64,000 nt of DNA from Saprospiraceae bacterium (GTDB lineage: Bacteria; Bacteroidota; Bacteroidia; Chitinophagales; Saprospiraceae): NCBI GenBank assembly GCA_016787415.1, contig JAEUUT010000070.1, forward strand, positions 1 through 64,000. Reading direction: 5' to 3'. The translations under genes were made by a program, and so were the position numbers. Each line of letters starts with the position of its first letter. Positions within the stretch are counted from its first letter, which is position 1. Below, piece after piece: positions 45,174 through 53,954 of the stretch. The notes under the pieces are model-generated. The model was not told the origin of the DNA. It was given only the letters and a program-made list of their open reading frames with translations, and searched no databases.

Positions 45174-45776
45174 ATGCCTACCATTCAAGAAATAATAGAG
45201 CGTACCGGAGAGGCAATTGCTCAGGAGCATGACGCCGAAATGGAAGCGCAAAAAATTACATCGTTTCACTGGCTATACGCACAGTTGCCTGCCTGGAAAT
45301 ATTGGTGGCTGAAAAGAAACCAGCCTGAAAACTACTTTCGGGTTACGCGCTTGGTTCCACCAGGATATGAAAAGAACGACTTCTTCTGGAAGATGAAATT
45401 CCAGGTGTGGATCAAAGGGAAATTGACACAGCAGTACAGCATTGATAGCCATACGTTCCTGTATTTTTCAACACTCCCAGGCTGGAAAATCCACGAAGAC
45501 AATGAGATGACGTATGCCACGCTGAAACCGAACGATGTGCCTCGGGCAAATGCAGATAAGAAACGCAGGTATAACACTTGCCATCGCCTGCGCGCCTGTG
45601 GAATACCAGTAGACGAGGTGACAAAATCGATACAAATACGCGACGAAAATGAATTGAAGTCATTGAAACCGATAGCCGCAAAATATGTACAGATACTACG
45701 TGAGGAATATGGTTTTCAATTGCAGACATACATTCCTTACCCAGATCAGTCACCCCTAAAATTCAGGAGGACATGA
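45174..45776 (+). CDS. Hypothetical protein downstream of the iterons
   Basis: The 200-residue protein is Trp/Tyr-rich in its middle (FHWLYAQLPAWKYWWLKRNQ, YFRVTRLVPPGYEKNDFFWK) and mostly helical with basic patches after that. No family is recognised. Being first after the iterons, it could be a DNA-binding replication protein; that is only a positional guess. It overlaps the next gene by four bases (ATGA). Confidence 0.6.
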   Translation: MPTIQEIIERTGEAIAQEHDAEMEAQKITSFHWLYAQLPAWKYWWLKRNQPENYFRVTRLVPPGYEKNDFFWKMKFQVWIKGKLTQQYSIDSHTFLYFSTLPGWKIHEDNEMTYATLKPNDVPRANADKKRRYNTCHRLRACGIPVDEVTKSIQIRDENELKSLKPIAAKYVQILREEYGFQLQTYIPYPDQSPLKFRRT

Positions 45777-46000
45777 CTGCTCTCGAAGTCCTCCAATTCG
45801 TCACCTGGCCACCATGCCCCATCCGTTTGCCCGAGCAACTAAGCCTCGGGCCGCATGGCACTATCACCTCCGTAGCCGACTACATAGCCATTCAGGTCAG
45901 CAGGGCCGACAGCGACTGTGAGCGACTACGATCTCTTCACCAACCACAACTCACTTGGATTGCCAGGGAGGTTGAAAAATTCAATCAACTTTCATCATGA
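45773..46000 (+). CDS. Small hypothetical protein
   Basis: The 75-residue protein overlaps both neighbours by four bases (ATGA type), which supports translation as part of an operon. It has no recognised motif (LPEQLSLGPHGTITSVADYI). Confidence 0.5.
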   Translation: MTALEVLQFVTWPPCPIRLPEQLSLGPHGTITSVADYIAIQVSRADSDCERLRSLHQPQLTWIAREVEKFNQLSS

Positions 46001-46275
46001 ATCAACACCTCGTCCACCTTATTGCCGTCACTGGAACCGAAGACGTTCTGATCGGCATTCTTGAAAACCTCGTAGCCGCCGAGCGCAAACACCCTGAGTG
46101 GCCACAAGACCTCATTCATCAGTCAGCCATCGTAAGCGAAGAGGCAGGCGAACTCACACGCGCCTGCCTGCAATGGCAATACGAAGACGGCGACCTGCAC
46201 CAGGTCAGCGTAGAGGCCAACCATACCGGCGCCATGGCAGTGCGCTTATTGAAAAACTTATTTGATCGGATTTAA
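45997..46275 (+). CDS. MazG-like nucleotide pyrophosphohydrolase domain protein
   Basis: The 92-residue protein has the metal-binding pattern of the all-alpha NTP pyrophosphatases: ILENLVAAERKHPEWPQDLI, then QSAIVSEEAGELTRACLQWQ and VEANHTGAMAVRLLKNL. The EEAGE motif is clear, while the second acidic motif is less standard (EANH in place of ExxD). Phage MazG-like proteins shape the nucleotide pool or the alarmone response. Catalysis is likely but not certain. Confidence 0.75.
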   Translation: MNQHLVHLIAVTGTEDVLIGILENLVAAERKHPEWPQDLIHQSAIVSEEAGELTRACLQWQYEDGDLHQVSVEANHTGAMAVRLLKNLFDRI

Positions 46276-46277
46276 AA

Positions 46278-46589
46278 ATGAAATCTAAAACTGAATTCCG
46301 TAGAGGCTACAAAGCCGCGCTTTCATCACATCGTCGTATTAAAAACGGCAATCCTATGCCACGCTTAATTGATATGCTAATCAACCTGCGATCCTGGGAA
46401 AACAATTACTGGGCGAGCAATCCTGATGCTCCTATCCCATATCCTTCTGAACAACTAAAAAAACAAATGATGCACATCAAAAAAGGGCAAAAAGTATGGC
46501 AAGGAGATGTAGCCCACTGGGTAAAAAGTCGTTTTCTGTGCGATCGGCCGTGCCCACATAGAATATTTTTTCCACCACTACCATTCTAA
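46278..46589 (+). CDS. Hypothetical protein
   Basis: The 103-residue basic protein (TEFRRGYKAALSSHRRIKNG) has no recognised family. It begins 2 bases after the MazG-like stop and ends 3 bases before the HNH gene, so it belongs to the same operon. Confidence 0.5.
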   Translation: MKSKTEFRRGYKAALSSHRRIKNGNPMPRLIDMLINLRSWENNYWASNPDAPIPYPSEQLKKQMMHIKKGQKVWQGDVAHWVKSRFLCDRPCPHRIFFPPLPF

Positions 46590-46592
46590 CCC

Positions 46593-47012
46593 ATGCCTAT
46601 CCGTAAAGAACTCTACCCAACCGACTGGCGCCGTATTTCCAACGAGGTGCGCGCTGCTGCAGACTGGCGCTGCCAGGATTGCGGCGCGCGTCACCTCCAG
46701 ATCATCCGGCGTACAGGTCGTCCAGAGCAGCAAGGGCAATACCTGGTGGACTGGGAAGTGGTTATAGAGATCACCGAAACCAACGGCGAAAAAGTTCTGG
46801 CGTCCAGCCTGTCAGCCAAGCGCCGAAGGTTTCATGGCATTACAAAAGTCATCATCAGCACCGCTCACCTCGATCGGGATCCGGGCAACAACGAACGGGA
46901 AAACCTGGGCGCGAAATGCCAGCGCTGCCATTTCAGGTATGATATGCGGCAAATAGTGCGCTCTAAGCAATACGGACGCAACTACGATCAACAACCACAA
47001 CTTTTCAACTAA
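46593..47012 (+). CDS. HNH endonuclease
   Basis: The 139-residue protein has two CxxC zinc-binding pairs (CQDCGARH and CQRCHFRYD) and the HNH core STAHLDRDPGNNERENLGAK. The layout matches small phage HNH enzymes that assist packaging or act as homing nucleases. No portal or terminase gene is seen next to it. Confidence 0.82.
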   Translation: MPIRKELYPTDWRRISNEVRAAADWRCQDCGARHLQIIRRTGRPEQQGQYLVDWEVVIEITETNGEKVLASSLSAKRRRFHGITKVIISTAHLDRDPGNNERENLGAKCQRCHFRYDMRQIVRSKQYGRNYDQQPQLFN

Positions 47013-47022
47013 AACACATACA

Positions 47023-47316
47023 ATGCAAACCAAAACTGTAACACTCTCATACGCCATCGAAATGACCTTCGATCCCAAATCAGAAGTATTCAAAAATGCA
47101 CTCCAAGAGTATGGAGAAACCTATGGCAATGACGATCCAAAACCCGATGATATGTTGCAGCACATTGCCTACAACCTTATGCGCGGCGGCGCTGGACGCT
47201 GTATCGAAGGCGTTGGCTATGTAATGCTGAACGGAACGTGCGCTGATCCTGAATCTTTCTGCGGGGTAACCGTGGATTGTGATGATCCAGACCCGGATAT
47301 TGAAGTTGAAGATTAA
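47023..47316 (+). CDS. Acidic hypothetical protein
   Basis: The 97-residue protein is strongly acidic at its end (GVTVDCDDPDPDIEVED), with several cysteines. It could be a DNA-mimic or inhibitor type protein, but no family is recognised. Confidence 0.5.
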   Translation: MQTKTVTLSYAIEMTFDPKSEVFKNALQEYGETYGNDDPKPDDMLQHIAYNLMRGGAGRCIEGVGYVMLNGTCADPESFCGVTVDCDDPDPDIEVED

Positions 47317-47324
47317 CTCCCCGC

Positions 47325-47360
47325 CTTCCGAAATGCTGCCCTCCGCAGCATTTTCGGAAG
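47325..47360 (+). terminator. Strong hairpin after the acidic gene
   Basis: CTTCCGAAATGCTGC pairs with GCAGCATTTTCGGAAG with one bulge. A T-run (TTTTTT) follows about 15 bases later, so it may act as a weak terminator. Confidence 0.5.
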
Positions 47361-47400
47361 TGCTGAGTTAGTCAATTTTTTCACAATTCAATTTTAAAAA

Positions 47401-47643
47401 ATGACAACCTTAGAAGTAAAAGATAGGCTTTTGGCCGAATTAAAACACGCACAATACGGTGCATCTACTCGTTTCCTTTGCAACCAGATTTTTAGGGAAA
47501 ACCACGCAAAATATATTCTGCATCCGGGCGATCACCGGATGAAACAAGTGTATGGATACTTGAAAACACTGTCAAGACAAGGCAAGGTAATAAGTGACTA
47601 TCCAGGACACTGGCGATTTAACCATCAAAATTCGGCTAACTGA
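47401..47643 (+). CDS. Small winged-helix-like hypothetical protein
   Basis: The 80-residue protein (EVKDRLLAELKHAQYGASTR, KQVYGYLKTLSRQGKVISDY) has the helix and Gly-turn spacing of a winged helix, and ends GHWRFNHQ. The function is unknown. Confidence 0.5.
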   Translation: MTTLEVKDRLLAELKHAQYGASTRFLCNQIFRENHAKYILHPGDHRMKQVYGYLKTLSRQGKVISDYPGHWRFNHQNSAN

Positions 47644-47731
47644 ATGCGCTCACGCTGGGCGCGACGCATAACGCAGTTTTACAGGGGCGCGGCGTTATGC
47701 GGATTTTAAAACCCCGCTCAAACAAATAAAA

Positions 47732-47953
47732 ATGACACAAGGATGGGAAAACCACGAGCCTGCACCAATTGAATTTTTGCATGGCAGGTTATTGGAGTTG
47801 TTTCACCAATTCAGGAAATCAAAGACAGACGGACTCCAAGTTGAAATAAACGGAACAGAACTGAATGACATAATTGCGGCAGCCAAAAAGGATGCTTTTG
47901 AAAAATACCCCAAACAGAACCTGCAAATGCCAATTCCAAAGTCTGAAATGTAA
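47732..47953 (+). CDS. Small hypothetical protein
   Basis: The 73-residue protein (FLHGRLLELFHQFRKSKTDG, NDIIAAAKKDAFEKYPK) is helical and has no recognised family. It is followed by a hairpin and a terminator before the lysis gene. Confidence 0.45.
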   Translation: MTQGWENHEPAPIEFLHGRLLELFHQFRKSKTDGLQVEINGTELNDIIAAAKKDAFEKYPKQNLQMPIPKSEM

Positions 47954-47970
47954 TTTTCGCATAACTCCAA

Positions 47971-48012
47971 GCCTGCCGAATTGCTCGCGTTTAGCGAGCA
48001 TCCGCGGCAGGC
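47971..48012 (+). repeat. Nested inverted repeat
   Basis: Outer arms GCCTGCCG and CGGCAGGC and inner arms GCTCGC and GCGAGC form one long hairpin. It lies 17 bases after the preceding stop, between that gene and the terminator. Confidence 0.5.
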
Positions 48013-48048
48013 GACAGTTAGCCCCCCCCCCTAATCAGGGGATACCAC

Positions 48049-48078
48049 AGCCCACGCCCCCCCCGCGTGGGCTTTTTT
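48049..48078 (+). terminator. Rho-independent terminator before the late module
   Basis: AGCCCACGC pairs with GCGTGGGCT around a C-rich loop, followed by TTTTT. It separates the early genes from the amidase and structural genes. Confidence 0.85.
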
Positions 48079-48119
48079 GTGTCCTTTCCCCTCCTTTTCC
48101 CCCCCCCCATCTTCGCCCC

Positions 48120-48914
48120 ATGGAACCCACCTTTCAACGCCGCCTGCTATCCCAGGCAATCAACCGGCCCGCCTTGCGCCCCAAGGGCAACTACGCCATG
48201 CGCCAGGTGCGCGGCATCGTAGCCCACTGGACAGCCAACGAAGCCCGTGGCGCCGATGCGCGCGCCAACTGGAACTACTTCAACCAGGGCAGCCCTGGCC
48301 CACGTGGCCCGCAAGCCGCGTCGGCACACTACATCGTAGATGACAAAGGCGTTATCCAGTGCCTGCCCGACACAGAAGTCGGCTTCCACGTAGGCGACAA
48401 GCCCCTGGGCAAGTACAAGCCCGCAGGCCTGGCAATGATGAAAGGCTACCGCGGCCTAACGCCCAACTACTTCACCGTCGGCTTCGAAATGTGCGTGAAT
48501 AAAGACGGCGACTGGAACCTTACCTACCAGCACTCAGCATATTTAGCCGCTGAACTGATCTACATGCACGGCCTCACCATCAATCACCTGTACCGCCACT
48601 TCGACATCACAGGCAAGGCTTGCCCGCGCCCTATGCTGGAGCAAAGCGCCTGGGATGAATTCCGCGCTGTAGTAGCGCAGGAAGGCCGACTCATTGAAAG
48701 TGTATCCTATCCGGCCGTGGTGGCAGTGCCACCTGGTGATGTGCTCAATGTTCGCAGCGGGCCATCAGCCACCTCATTCAACCCGGTGCTACACACCCTG
48801 CTTCCGGGCGAGCGTGTGCTCGTGTATTCGCTCACCGACGGCTGGGCGCACATCGGCTATGGGCGCTGGGTGAACGCCAAGTATCTGCAACCCGTCAACA
48901 CACCTGCGGTATGA
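48120..48914 (+). CDS. N-acetylmuramoyl-L-alanine amidase endolysin with SH3-like C-terminus
   Basis: The ATG at 48,120 gives 264 residues; an upstream extension would cross the terminator. H36 (VAHWTAN), H160 (YRHFDITG) and C168 (KACPR) are the zinc ligands of the Amidase_2 (T7 lysozyme-like) fold, and SAHYIVDDKG is also conserved. The C-terminal 70 residues look like a bacterial SH3 domain (VLNVRSGPSATSFNPVLHTL, GWAHIGYGRWVNAKYL) that binds cell wall. It probably degrades peptidoglycan at lysis or entry. The next gene overlaps by four bases. Confidence 0.9.
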   Translation: MEPTFQRRLLSQAINRPALRPKGNYAMRQVRGIVAHWTANEARGADARANWNYFNQGSPGPRGPQAASAHYIVDDKGVIQCLPDTEVGFHVGDKPLGKYKPAGLAMMKGYRGLTPNYFTVGFEMCVNKDGDWNLTYQHSAYLAAELIYMHGLTINHLYRHFDITGKACPRPMLEQSAWDEFRAVVAQEGRLIESVSYPAVVAVPPGDVLNVRSGPSATSFNPVLHTLLPGERVLVYSLTDGWAHIGYGRWVNAKYLQPVNTPAV

Positions 48915-50476
48915 TCTCACTCGTAACAGAACCAGCGGCTCGAGTGCTCAGCCGCAATCAGTGTTTTGTAGAATTTTCTACAGATGCCTCCATTCCTGCG
49001 CTGGCATCCATAGAACTGGCCGTTTCCATGTCTGGACCATCCGACGGCGAAACCATACTGATAGAATGGGATGGCAATAGCCTGGAGTTTACAGCGGCTA
49101 CTACGCCCGATGCGTCAGGGCTGCAACTTCCGCTAAAAGGCTCGGACACACTGGTAGCATACGTCGACAATTTGGCCGAAGCATTTGCCCAAAACGAGAC
49201 GCTGCACAATTACTTTTCTGTCAGCCGCGATAGCCACGACGACGAAAAAGTAATACTCACACAGCGCCAGTTTTCGCTGGTCACCATCACCGTTACCAAT
49301 GGACTGAGCGATGTGGCCGAAACCGTCACCGATGTTACCACCACCGGCCCCGACAACCTGCGCGCCCTGGTAGAAGTCTGGAAAGACACCAGCGACCTGG
49401 GCACCGACGTTCGGCTCGCTTCCCTGCATGCGCCTTATCTGCTGCCGGCAGGCACGGCAGCCATCGATATTCATGCGGCTTTTGCTTCTGTAGCGGCGCA
49501 TTTGCCACCAGAGAATACCATTGTGCCAGGCCTGGTAGTTTCGCCCATTTGGGGCGAAGCCACCGACGCACAACTGAAATACTACCTGCGCTATGCCGAC
49601 AAGTACGGCACACCTGCCATATCGGAGGCATTACAGCGCAGCGCCAGCCGCTACTACTGCTACCATGGCAGTATCAGTGCCGACTCGAAAGCGTTGGCCA
49701 CCACTCCACTGCGGCACAATTACCAGACTCGGGACAGCCAGATACTTACAAAGCCCATCACCACGCAGCAGCCGGATTACATGTATTGGGTTTGCCCCAC
49801 ATCGGGCATCGGCGATGGGGTGTATCTGCTCGTAGAGTGTTTTTGGAGCGATGGCACGTCTTCCAGTTATAAGCCATTCGGCACTACCAAACTGGCAGTA
49901 GATGCCAATGTGATGTACTGGTTTGCTACAGGCTACCAGGCGCTCAATCTTGGCGCGCAAGACCCTCCCGTAGGTTCTGCCGACGGCACCTATCTGGTAG
50001 GCTACCGGGCTAACCTCACCACCGGCTCTTTTTTGCTCGGGGTGCATAGCGTCACCTACGAAATGCAGTACAGTTATTTCTCCGATCTGTACCTCATGTT
50101 TGCCAACGGCATGGGCGGCTGCGAGTCTGTTGCCTTTTTGGGCAAAAACGCGGAGATGTTCAAAGCCGATTCCGACGAATACCAGCGCCCGCGGGCGCAA
50201 GGCTGGACGGCCAAGGATGGCGACTACGCGCTTCTTGCAGCGGCTGGCCGTCGAGGCTGGAACGTGAACACCGGGTGGTATTCCGATCCGGCGTATCTGG
50301 AGCACCTGCGCCAACTTCCGCTGGCCGACGCGTGGATCGTCGACTTGGAGCGTGAAAAATTCCTGCGGGTGATTGTAGAGCCAGGTGAAATAGAAATCCG
50401 ACAGGATGACGAAACAATCTACAACCTGTCATTCAAAATCCGCGCTGCCTGGGAAGACAGCGACGCAAACGTGTAA
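48911..50476 (+). CDS. Putative phage tail structural protein
   Basis: The 521-residue protein begins with a beta-rich domain (SIPALASIELAVSMSGPSDG), then repeats strands and turns, and ends LEREKFLRVIVEPGEIEIRQ. I see no enzyme motif. The overlap with the endolysin gene and the following tail-like genes support a structural role; the family is not recognised. Confidence 0.6.
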   Translation: MISLVTEPAARVLSRNQCFVEFSTDASIPALASIELAVSMSGPSDGETILIEWDGNSLEFTAATTPDASGLQLPLKGSDTLVAYVDNLAEAFAQNETLHNYFSVSRDSHDDEKVILTQRQFSLVTITVTNGLSDVAETVTDVTTTGPDNLRALVEVWKDTSDLGTDVRLASLHAPYLLPAGTAAIDIHAAFASVAAHLPPENTIVPGLVVSPIWGEATDAQLKYYLRYADKYGTPAISEALQRSASRYYCYHGSISADSKALATTPLRHNYQTRDSQILTKPITTQQPDYMYWVCPTSGIGDGVYLLVECFWSDGTSSSYKPFGTTKLAVDANVMYWFATGYQALNLGAQDPPVGSADGTYLVGYRANLTTGSFLLGVHSVTYEMQYSYFSDLYLMFANGMGGCESVAFLGKNAEMFKADSDEYQRPRAQGWTAKDGDYALLAAAGRRGWNVNTGWYSDPAYLEHLRQLPLADAWIVDLEREKFLRVIVEPGEIEIRQDDETIYNLSFKIRAAWEDSDANV

Positions 50477-50484
50477 CAAAAAAC

Positions 50485-50516
50485 TTGGATAATTCGTAAG
50501 TAGACGCATATCTTTG
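50485..50516 (+). promoter_or_regulatory. Promoter between two late genes
   Basis: TTG at 50,485-50,487, a 21-base spacer and TATCTTTG at 50,509-50,516 fit the TTG / TAnnTTTG consensus. It lies 9 bases after the preceding stop and starts a leader of about 130 bases before the next gene. Confidence 0.6.
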
Positions 50517-50573
50517 ACGCGCAATCTCTTCAATCGTCGGTTCTCCCGACAAAAACAAGTCTGTTTAAAATAA

Positions 50574-50636
50574 GGTGGTGCCTGGTTGCCATTCATCTGC
50601 TACGGCGGTTGAAGGGATTGCCTTCCAGGTGCCGCC
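50574..50636 (+). other. Structured 5' leader
   Basis: GGTGGTGCCTGG (50,574-50,585) can pair with CCAGGTGCCGCC (50,625-50,636) as RNA over 12 base pairs including three G-U pairs. It ends 19 bases before the start of the small gene at 50,656. It might control translation. Confidence 0.45.
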
Positions 50637-50655
50637 CCTTAAACAACTTTTCGTT

Positions 50656-50916
50656 ATGCAATCTAACGAACCGCCCACCCAAAGAATCACCGTTCAAGTC
50701 ACCCAGTGTCAGCGGGCCTTACTTGACTTTGCTAACCACCTCGATGCAGACAACCTCTGCGCCTGCATGATGGATACCCTGGGTGAGAGTATCCTCAATT
50801 TCACCAACAACGAGCATAGCACACCGTCCGAATTGACACTTCGATCGTGGTATTACCAGTTGGAAGTCATCCGGCGGCTGCATGATATTGCTGCGGAACG
50901 GACGGAAGAATATTGA
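50656..50916 (+). CDS. Small hypothetical protein
   Basis: The 86-residue protein starts at ATG 50,656 (MQSNEPPTQRITVQVTQ) downstream of the leader hairpin. It is helical (ALLDFANHLDADNLCACMMD) and unrecognised. It has its own promoter and terminator, so it may be expressed apart from the late genes. Confidence 0.55.
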   Translation: MQSNEPPTQRITVQVTQCQRALLDFANHLDADNLCACMMDTLGESILNFTNNEHSTPSELTLRSWYYQLEVIRRLHDIAAERTEEY

Positions 50917-50946
50917 ATCACTGCAGGTGCGTCGTTTAGTTGAACG

Positions 50947-50983
50947 AAAGTCCTTTGCCACACAGGTAAAGGACTTTTTTTTT
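50947..50983 (+). terminator. Rho-independent terminator
   Basis: AAAGTCCTTT pairs with AAAGGACTTT, followed by a run of T. It ends 5 bases before the next start codon at 50,989. Confidence 0.85.
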
Positions 50984-50988
50984 GTGTC

Positions 50989-52698
50989 ATGTGGTCAATA
51001 CAGTTACCTACCGGCGACTTTTTGGAGAGCGTACCGGCGCTGTCGTTCGAACTGAATAACCAGATATTCAGCACGGACGACAATTCTATTCTACCCGGCT
51101 CCTTTGCCTTCCCGGTAGATATTCCGCTCAGCCCGCGCAACCAGGTGCTGCTCGATCATCCGCACCTGGTCAACAACTCACGCGCATTCAGCAAGTACGA
51201 AGGCTGCTGGATATACGCGCACGGTGTGCCGTTGTTTCAGGCTGATTTGCGCATCACCAATGCCACGCCTTCAAAGGTAAAAATCAGCCTGACGGCCAAC
51301 CCGATCGGCAACCTGAAGGATAAAAAACTGCGCGACCTCGGCCTGGGCGAAGAGCGATCCATCGGCGACAGCACGGCCATGCTGGCACATGCCAAGGCCA
51401 CCACTACGGCGCCAGTCGACTACGACTACGTTTTTTTTCCGATACTGAATGACGGCTACCTGTCGAACGGGTATATCGACGACCGGGCGCGGTTTCAAAA
51501 CTACTGGAACCTATCTACCGATCAGTTTGAGGTCGACCACGACTACCCGGCATTTATGCCGTTTATTCGGCTGGAATACCTGCTCGAACAGATGTTTGCG
51601 CCGCTGGCATTCACGTTCAACAACCGGTTTCAGACCACCGACGAACTGCGCCGGCTGTGCCTCTACAACGGCACCTCGATGTGGACACGATCAGGTCTGC
51701 CGACCACGATCGATCTACGCCGCCACGTGCCCGATCGGCTTGCCACCGCCGAACTGAAAGACATACTCCAGAACTTCGCGCTCGGGGTATTCACCAACAT
51801 CTTTTCGCGCACCATCAGCATCGTACCCCTGCGCGATCTGCTTACGCAGCCACCTAAACGCGACTGGACGGCGTACCGAGTCGGTGCAGAAACCATCGAG
51901 TCGAGGGATGTATTCCCCGACAACGTGTATTACCGCATTCCCGAAGAGGATGCCATGTTTGCCAAGTATCCGGAGCGCACCCTGCCTCCCAATTTTTACC
52001 AGGGCGAACTGGATACCCTCGACGAACTGGACGACATAGGACTCGCGGCTGGCTCTTACTTCATTCGCGCCCGCCATGCTTACTACTACGCACTCAATCC
52101 GGGCGCATCGCCCTACGTGCTCATATACCTCTACCTGGGCTGGGCGCCGGGGCAGGGCAGCACTCGACTGGAATTGCCCATGCCGCCATTATTCGACAAC
52201 CATCCTTCTATCGTTTCCGGCGTCACCACCGAGCCGTGGGGCAGCCCAATACCCTGGTGCAACATGCCTGGCACGGTAGAATACATTGATCCGGATGGGA
52301 ACGTGATAAGCCAAAGCAATACGCCTTCTGAGCGCATGCTCTGGTATCGGGGTATGTACATCAATACCCTCATGGGCGGCGACTACCCGCAGGCATCCGC
52401 AGCGCCATTCGGCAATACTGCCGAAGAAGCCGACACGCTCATCGATACGCTGAGCCTGCACATGGACGGAGAGCGCGGCATCTACAACCAATACTGGAAG
52501 CAGTGGCACCAGATGCTGCGGTATGGAAAATCTACCATCCAGCAGTTTTCGATACCTGTGAGCGAACTGGTGCAGTTCTCGTTTGAGGAAAAAATTCGCG
52601 CCGGGTCGATGGATTACTTTGTGAAAAAAATCAAAATCAAACAACTCCTCAGCAATCACCTGGTGCTGGTGGAGGCCAACCTCGTAAGTACAATATGA
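50989..52698 (+). CDS. Putative phage tail/baseplate protein
   Basis: The 569-residue protein starts MWSIQLPTGDFLESVPALSF, then FSTDDNSILPGSFAFPVDIP and LDHPHLVNNSRAFSKYEGCW. This head resembles tail-region proteins I associate with Bacteroidota phages, but I cannot name a family. The rest is beta-rich with a C-terminal helix pair. It has no enzyme motif. It overlaps the lipoprotein gene by four bases (ATGA). Confidence 0.6.
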   Translation: MWSIQLPTGDFLESVPALSFELNNQIFSTDDNSILPGSFAFPVDIPLSPRNQVLLDHPHLVNNSRAFSKYEGCWIYAHGVPLFQADLRITNATPSKVKISLTANPIGNLKDKKLRDLGLGEERSIGDSTAMLAHAKATTTAPVDYDYVFFPILNDGYLSNGYIDDRARFQNYWNLSTDQFEVDHDYPAFMPFIRLEYLLEQMFAPLAFTFNNRFQTTDELRRLCLYNGTSMWTRSGLPTTIDLRRHVPDRLATAELKDILQNFALGVFTNIFSRTISIVPLRDLLTQPPKRDWTAYRVGAETIESRDVFPDNVYYRIPEEDAMFAKYPERTLPPNFYQGELDTLDELDDIGLAAGSYFIRARHAYYYALNPGASPYVLIYLYLGWAPGQGSTRLELPMPPLFDNHPSIVSGVTTEPWGSPIPWCNMPGTVEYIDPDGNVISQSNTPSERMLWYRGMYINTLMGGDYPQASAAPFGNTAEEADTLIDTLSLHMDGERGIYNQYWKQWHQMLRYGKSTIQQFSIPVSELVQFSFEEKIRAGSMDYFVKKIKIKQLLSNHLVLVEANLVSTI

Positions 52699-53066
52699 AA
52701 CACCTGTATCTGATTCTGCTCCCCATTCTGTTTTTGCAGTGCCAAAAAGAAATGCCTGAGCCAAACCCGAAAGACGCCTCGCGCATTGAGGGCCGATGGG
52801 AGTCGTTGTTGCCATCGAATCCGGAGTGGGCATACTCTTTCGAAGATGGGTTTCTGACGCAAACACACACCAATTTCGGCACCGTGCTCAGCAGCCAGAC
52901 ATACACGTATGCCACGCGGAACGATACGGTTTTCATCGGCGGATCCGGCTTGAATATGGAGCGCCGCTGGAAAGTATATTTCCATTGTGATAGCATTGTG
53001 GAAGCCAGGACAGCAACGCCCGGAAGCGTTTTAGCGCCAACGATTTGGCTGAAACGTAGTTTGTAA
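52695..53066 (+). CDS. Phage-encoded lipoprotein
   Basis: The 123-residue protein has a clear lipoprotein signal (MKHLYLILLPILFLQC) with Cys16 as the lipid attachment site. The short mature part is beta-rich (IEGRWESLLPSNPEWAYSFE, FGTVLSSQTYTYATRNDTVF). Its start overlaps the tail gene stop. Lipoproteins in phage tail operons often block infection by related phages (superinfection exclusion); this role is inferred. Confidence 0.75.
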   Translation: MKHLYLILLPILFLQCQKEMPEPNPKDASRIEGRWESLLPSNPEWAYSFEDGFLTQTHTNFGTVLSSQTYTYATRNDTVFIGGSGLNMERRWKVYFHCDSIVEARTATPGSVLAPTIWLKRSL

Positions 53067-53138
53067 TTCAAAATAGTTTGTTTTTCAAAGTAACGGCACG
53101 ATTTTGGACACAAACGGTAGTATATCTCCGTTTCAAAT

Positions 53139-53936
53139 ATGCTATCTGTCACTATTCCATGCCACCCGATGAGCCGCAAGGTTCTGCTGGCGCAATATGG
53201 CGCCGAGCCTATCATTCTGGATAACCACGATCCGTTGTTCGAGATCATCTGCACCCCGCGCAACACCTCTATCCGGAACAAAGAATCCTTATCTACCCAG
53301 ATCACTTTTTCACTCAACGACGAGACGGCCGCGCACCTGGCATCTCGGCCCGTTCAGGTCGGGCTTCGGCTGCTGAAACACCACAAACTGCAACTGTGCT
53401 GGTTTGTGCTCGGGCACGTGGGCGCCAAAGGGAAAGGACACGCCATGCCTGCCGTAGAGAAGTGGCTCACGCTGCACGACGTGGATGAGTCGGAGTACGG
53501 AACCGATTCCGCGTACAAACTATTCCAGCGTTTCGGCTGGAATTTTGACAAAAAAAACAGGCTTTTTGGCGGTCGATTGCGAGGAAAGCCGGGCGCTGAA
53601 ATGACCGCCAAAAAACGCGCCCGTGCCAAACTTGCGCGGCCAGTGGAAGCGTACACCTACACCTGGTCGGACATTGCCGTAGAACTGGCCGTTTCCCGTT
53701 TCCTTGCCGCCTACACAGAGTGCTTCCGGCACCTCCCAAAGTTTCTACCCACGCAGGCGCGTATGTATGCCTATGTGAAGATGCAAAGCCTGAGCACCCG
53801 CGACATAGCCCGCAAACTACACCGTAGCCAGGCCACGGTGTGGGGCAGCCTGCACAGCCTGCAAAACAGAATGCACCGCAACCCTACGATAGCCCGCCTG
53901 ATGCAGGAGGCTATCGCCCTACCTGAGAAAGTGTAA
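53139..53936 (+). CDS. Hypothetical protein with a C-terminal HTH-like segment
   Basis: The 265-residue protein starts MLSVTIPCHPMSRKVLLAQY, has a basic middle, and near the end LSTRDIARKLHRSQATVWGS, which looks like a helix-turn-helix. The family is not recognised. A structural protein or a late-gene regulator are both possible. Confidence 0.55.
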   Translation: MLSVTIPCHPMSRKVLLAQYGAEPIILDNHDPLFEIICTPRNTSIRNKESLSTQITFSLNDETAAHLASRPVQVGLRLLKHHKLQLCWFVLGHVGAKGKGHAMPAVEKWLTLHDVDESEYGTDSAYKLFQRFGWNFDKKNRLFGGRLRGKPGAEMTAKKRARAKLARPVEAYTYTWSDIAVELAVSRFLAAYTECFRHLPKFLPTQARMYAYVKMQSLSTRDIARKLHRSQATVWGSLHSLQNRMHRNPTIARLMQEAIALPEKV

Positions 53937-53954
53937 CCCGTACAACTTCGCACT

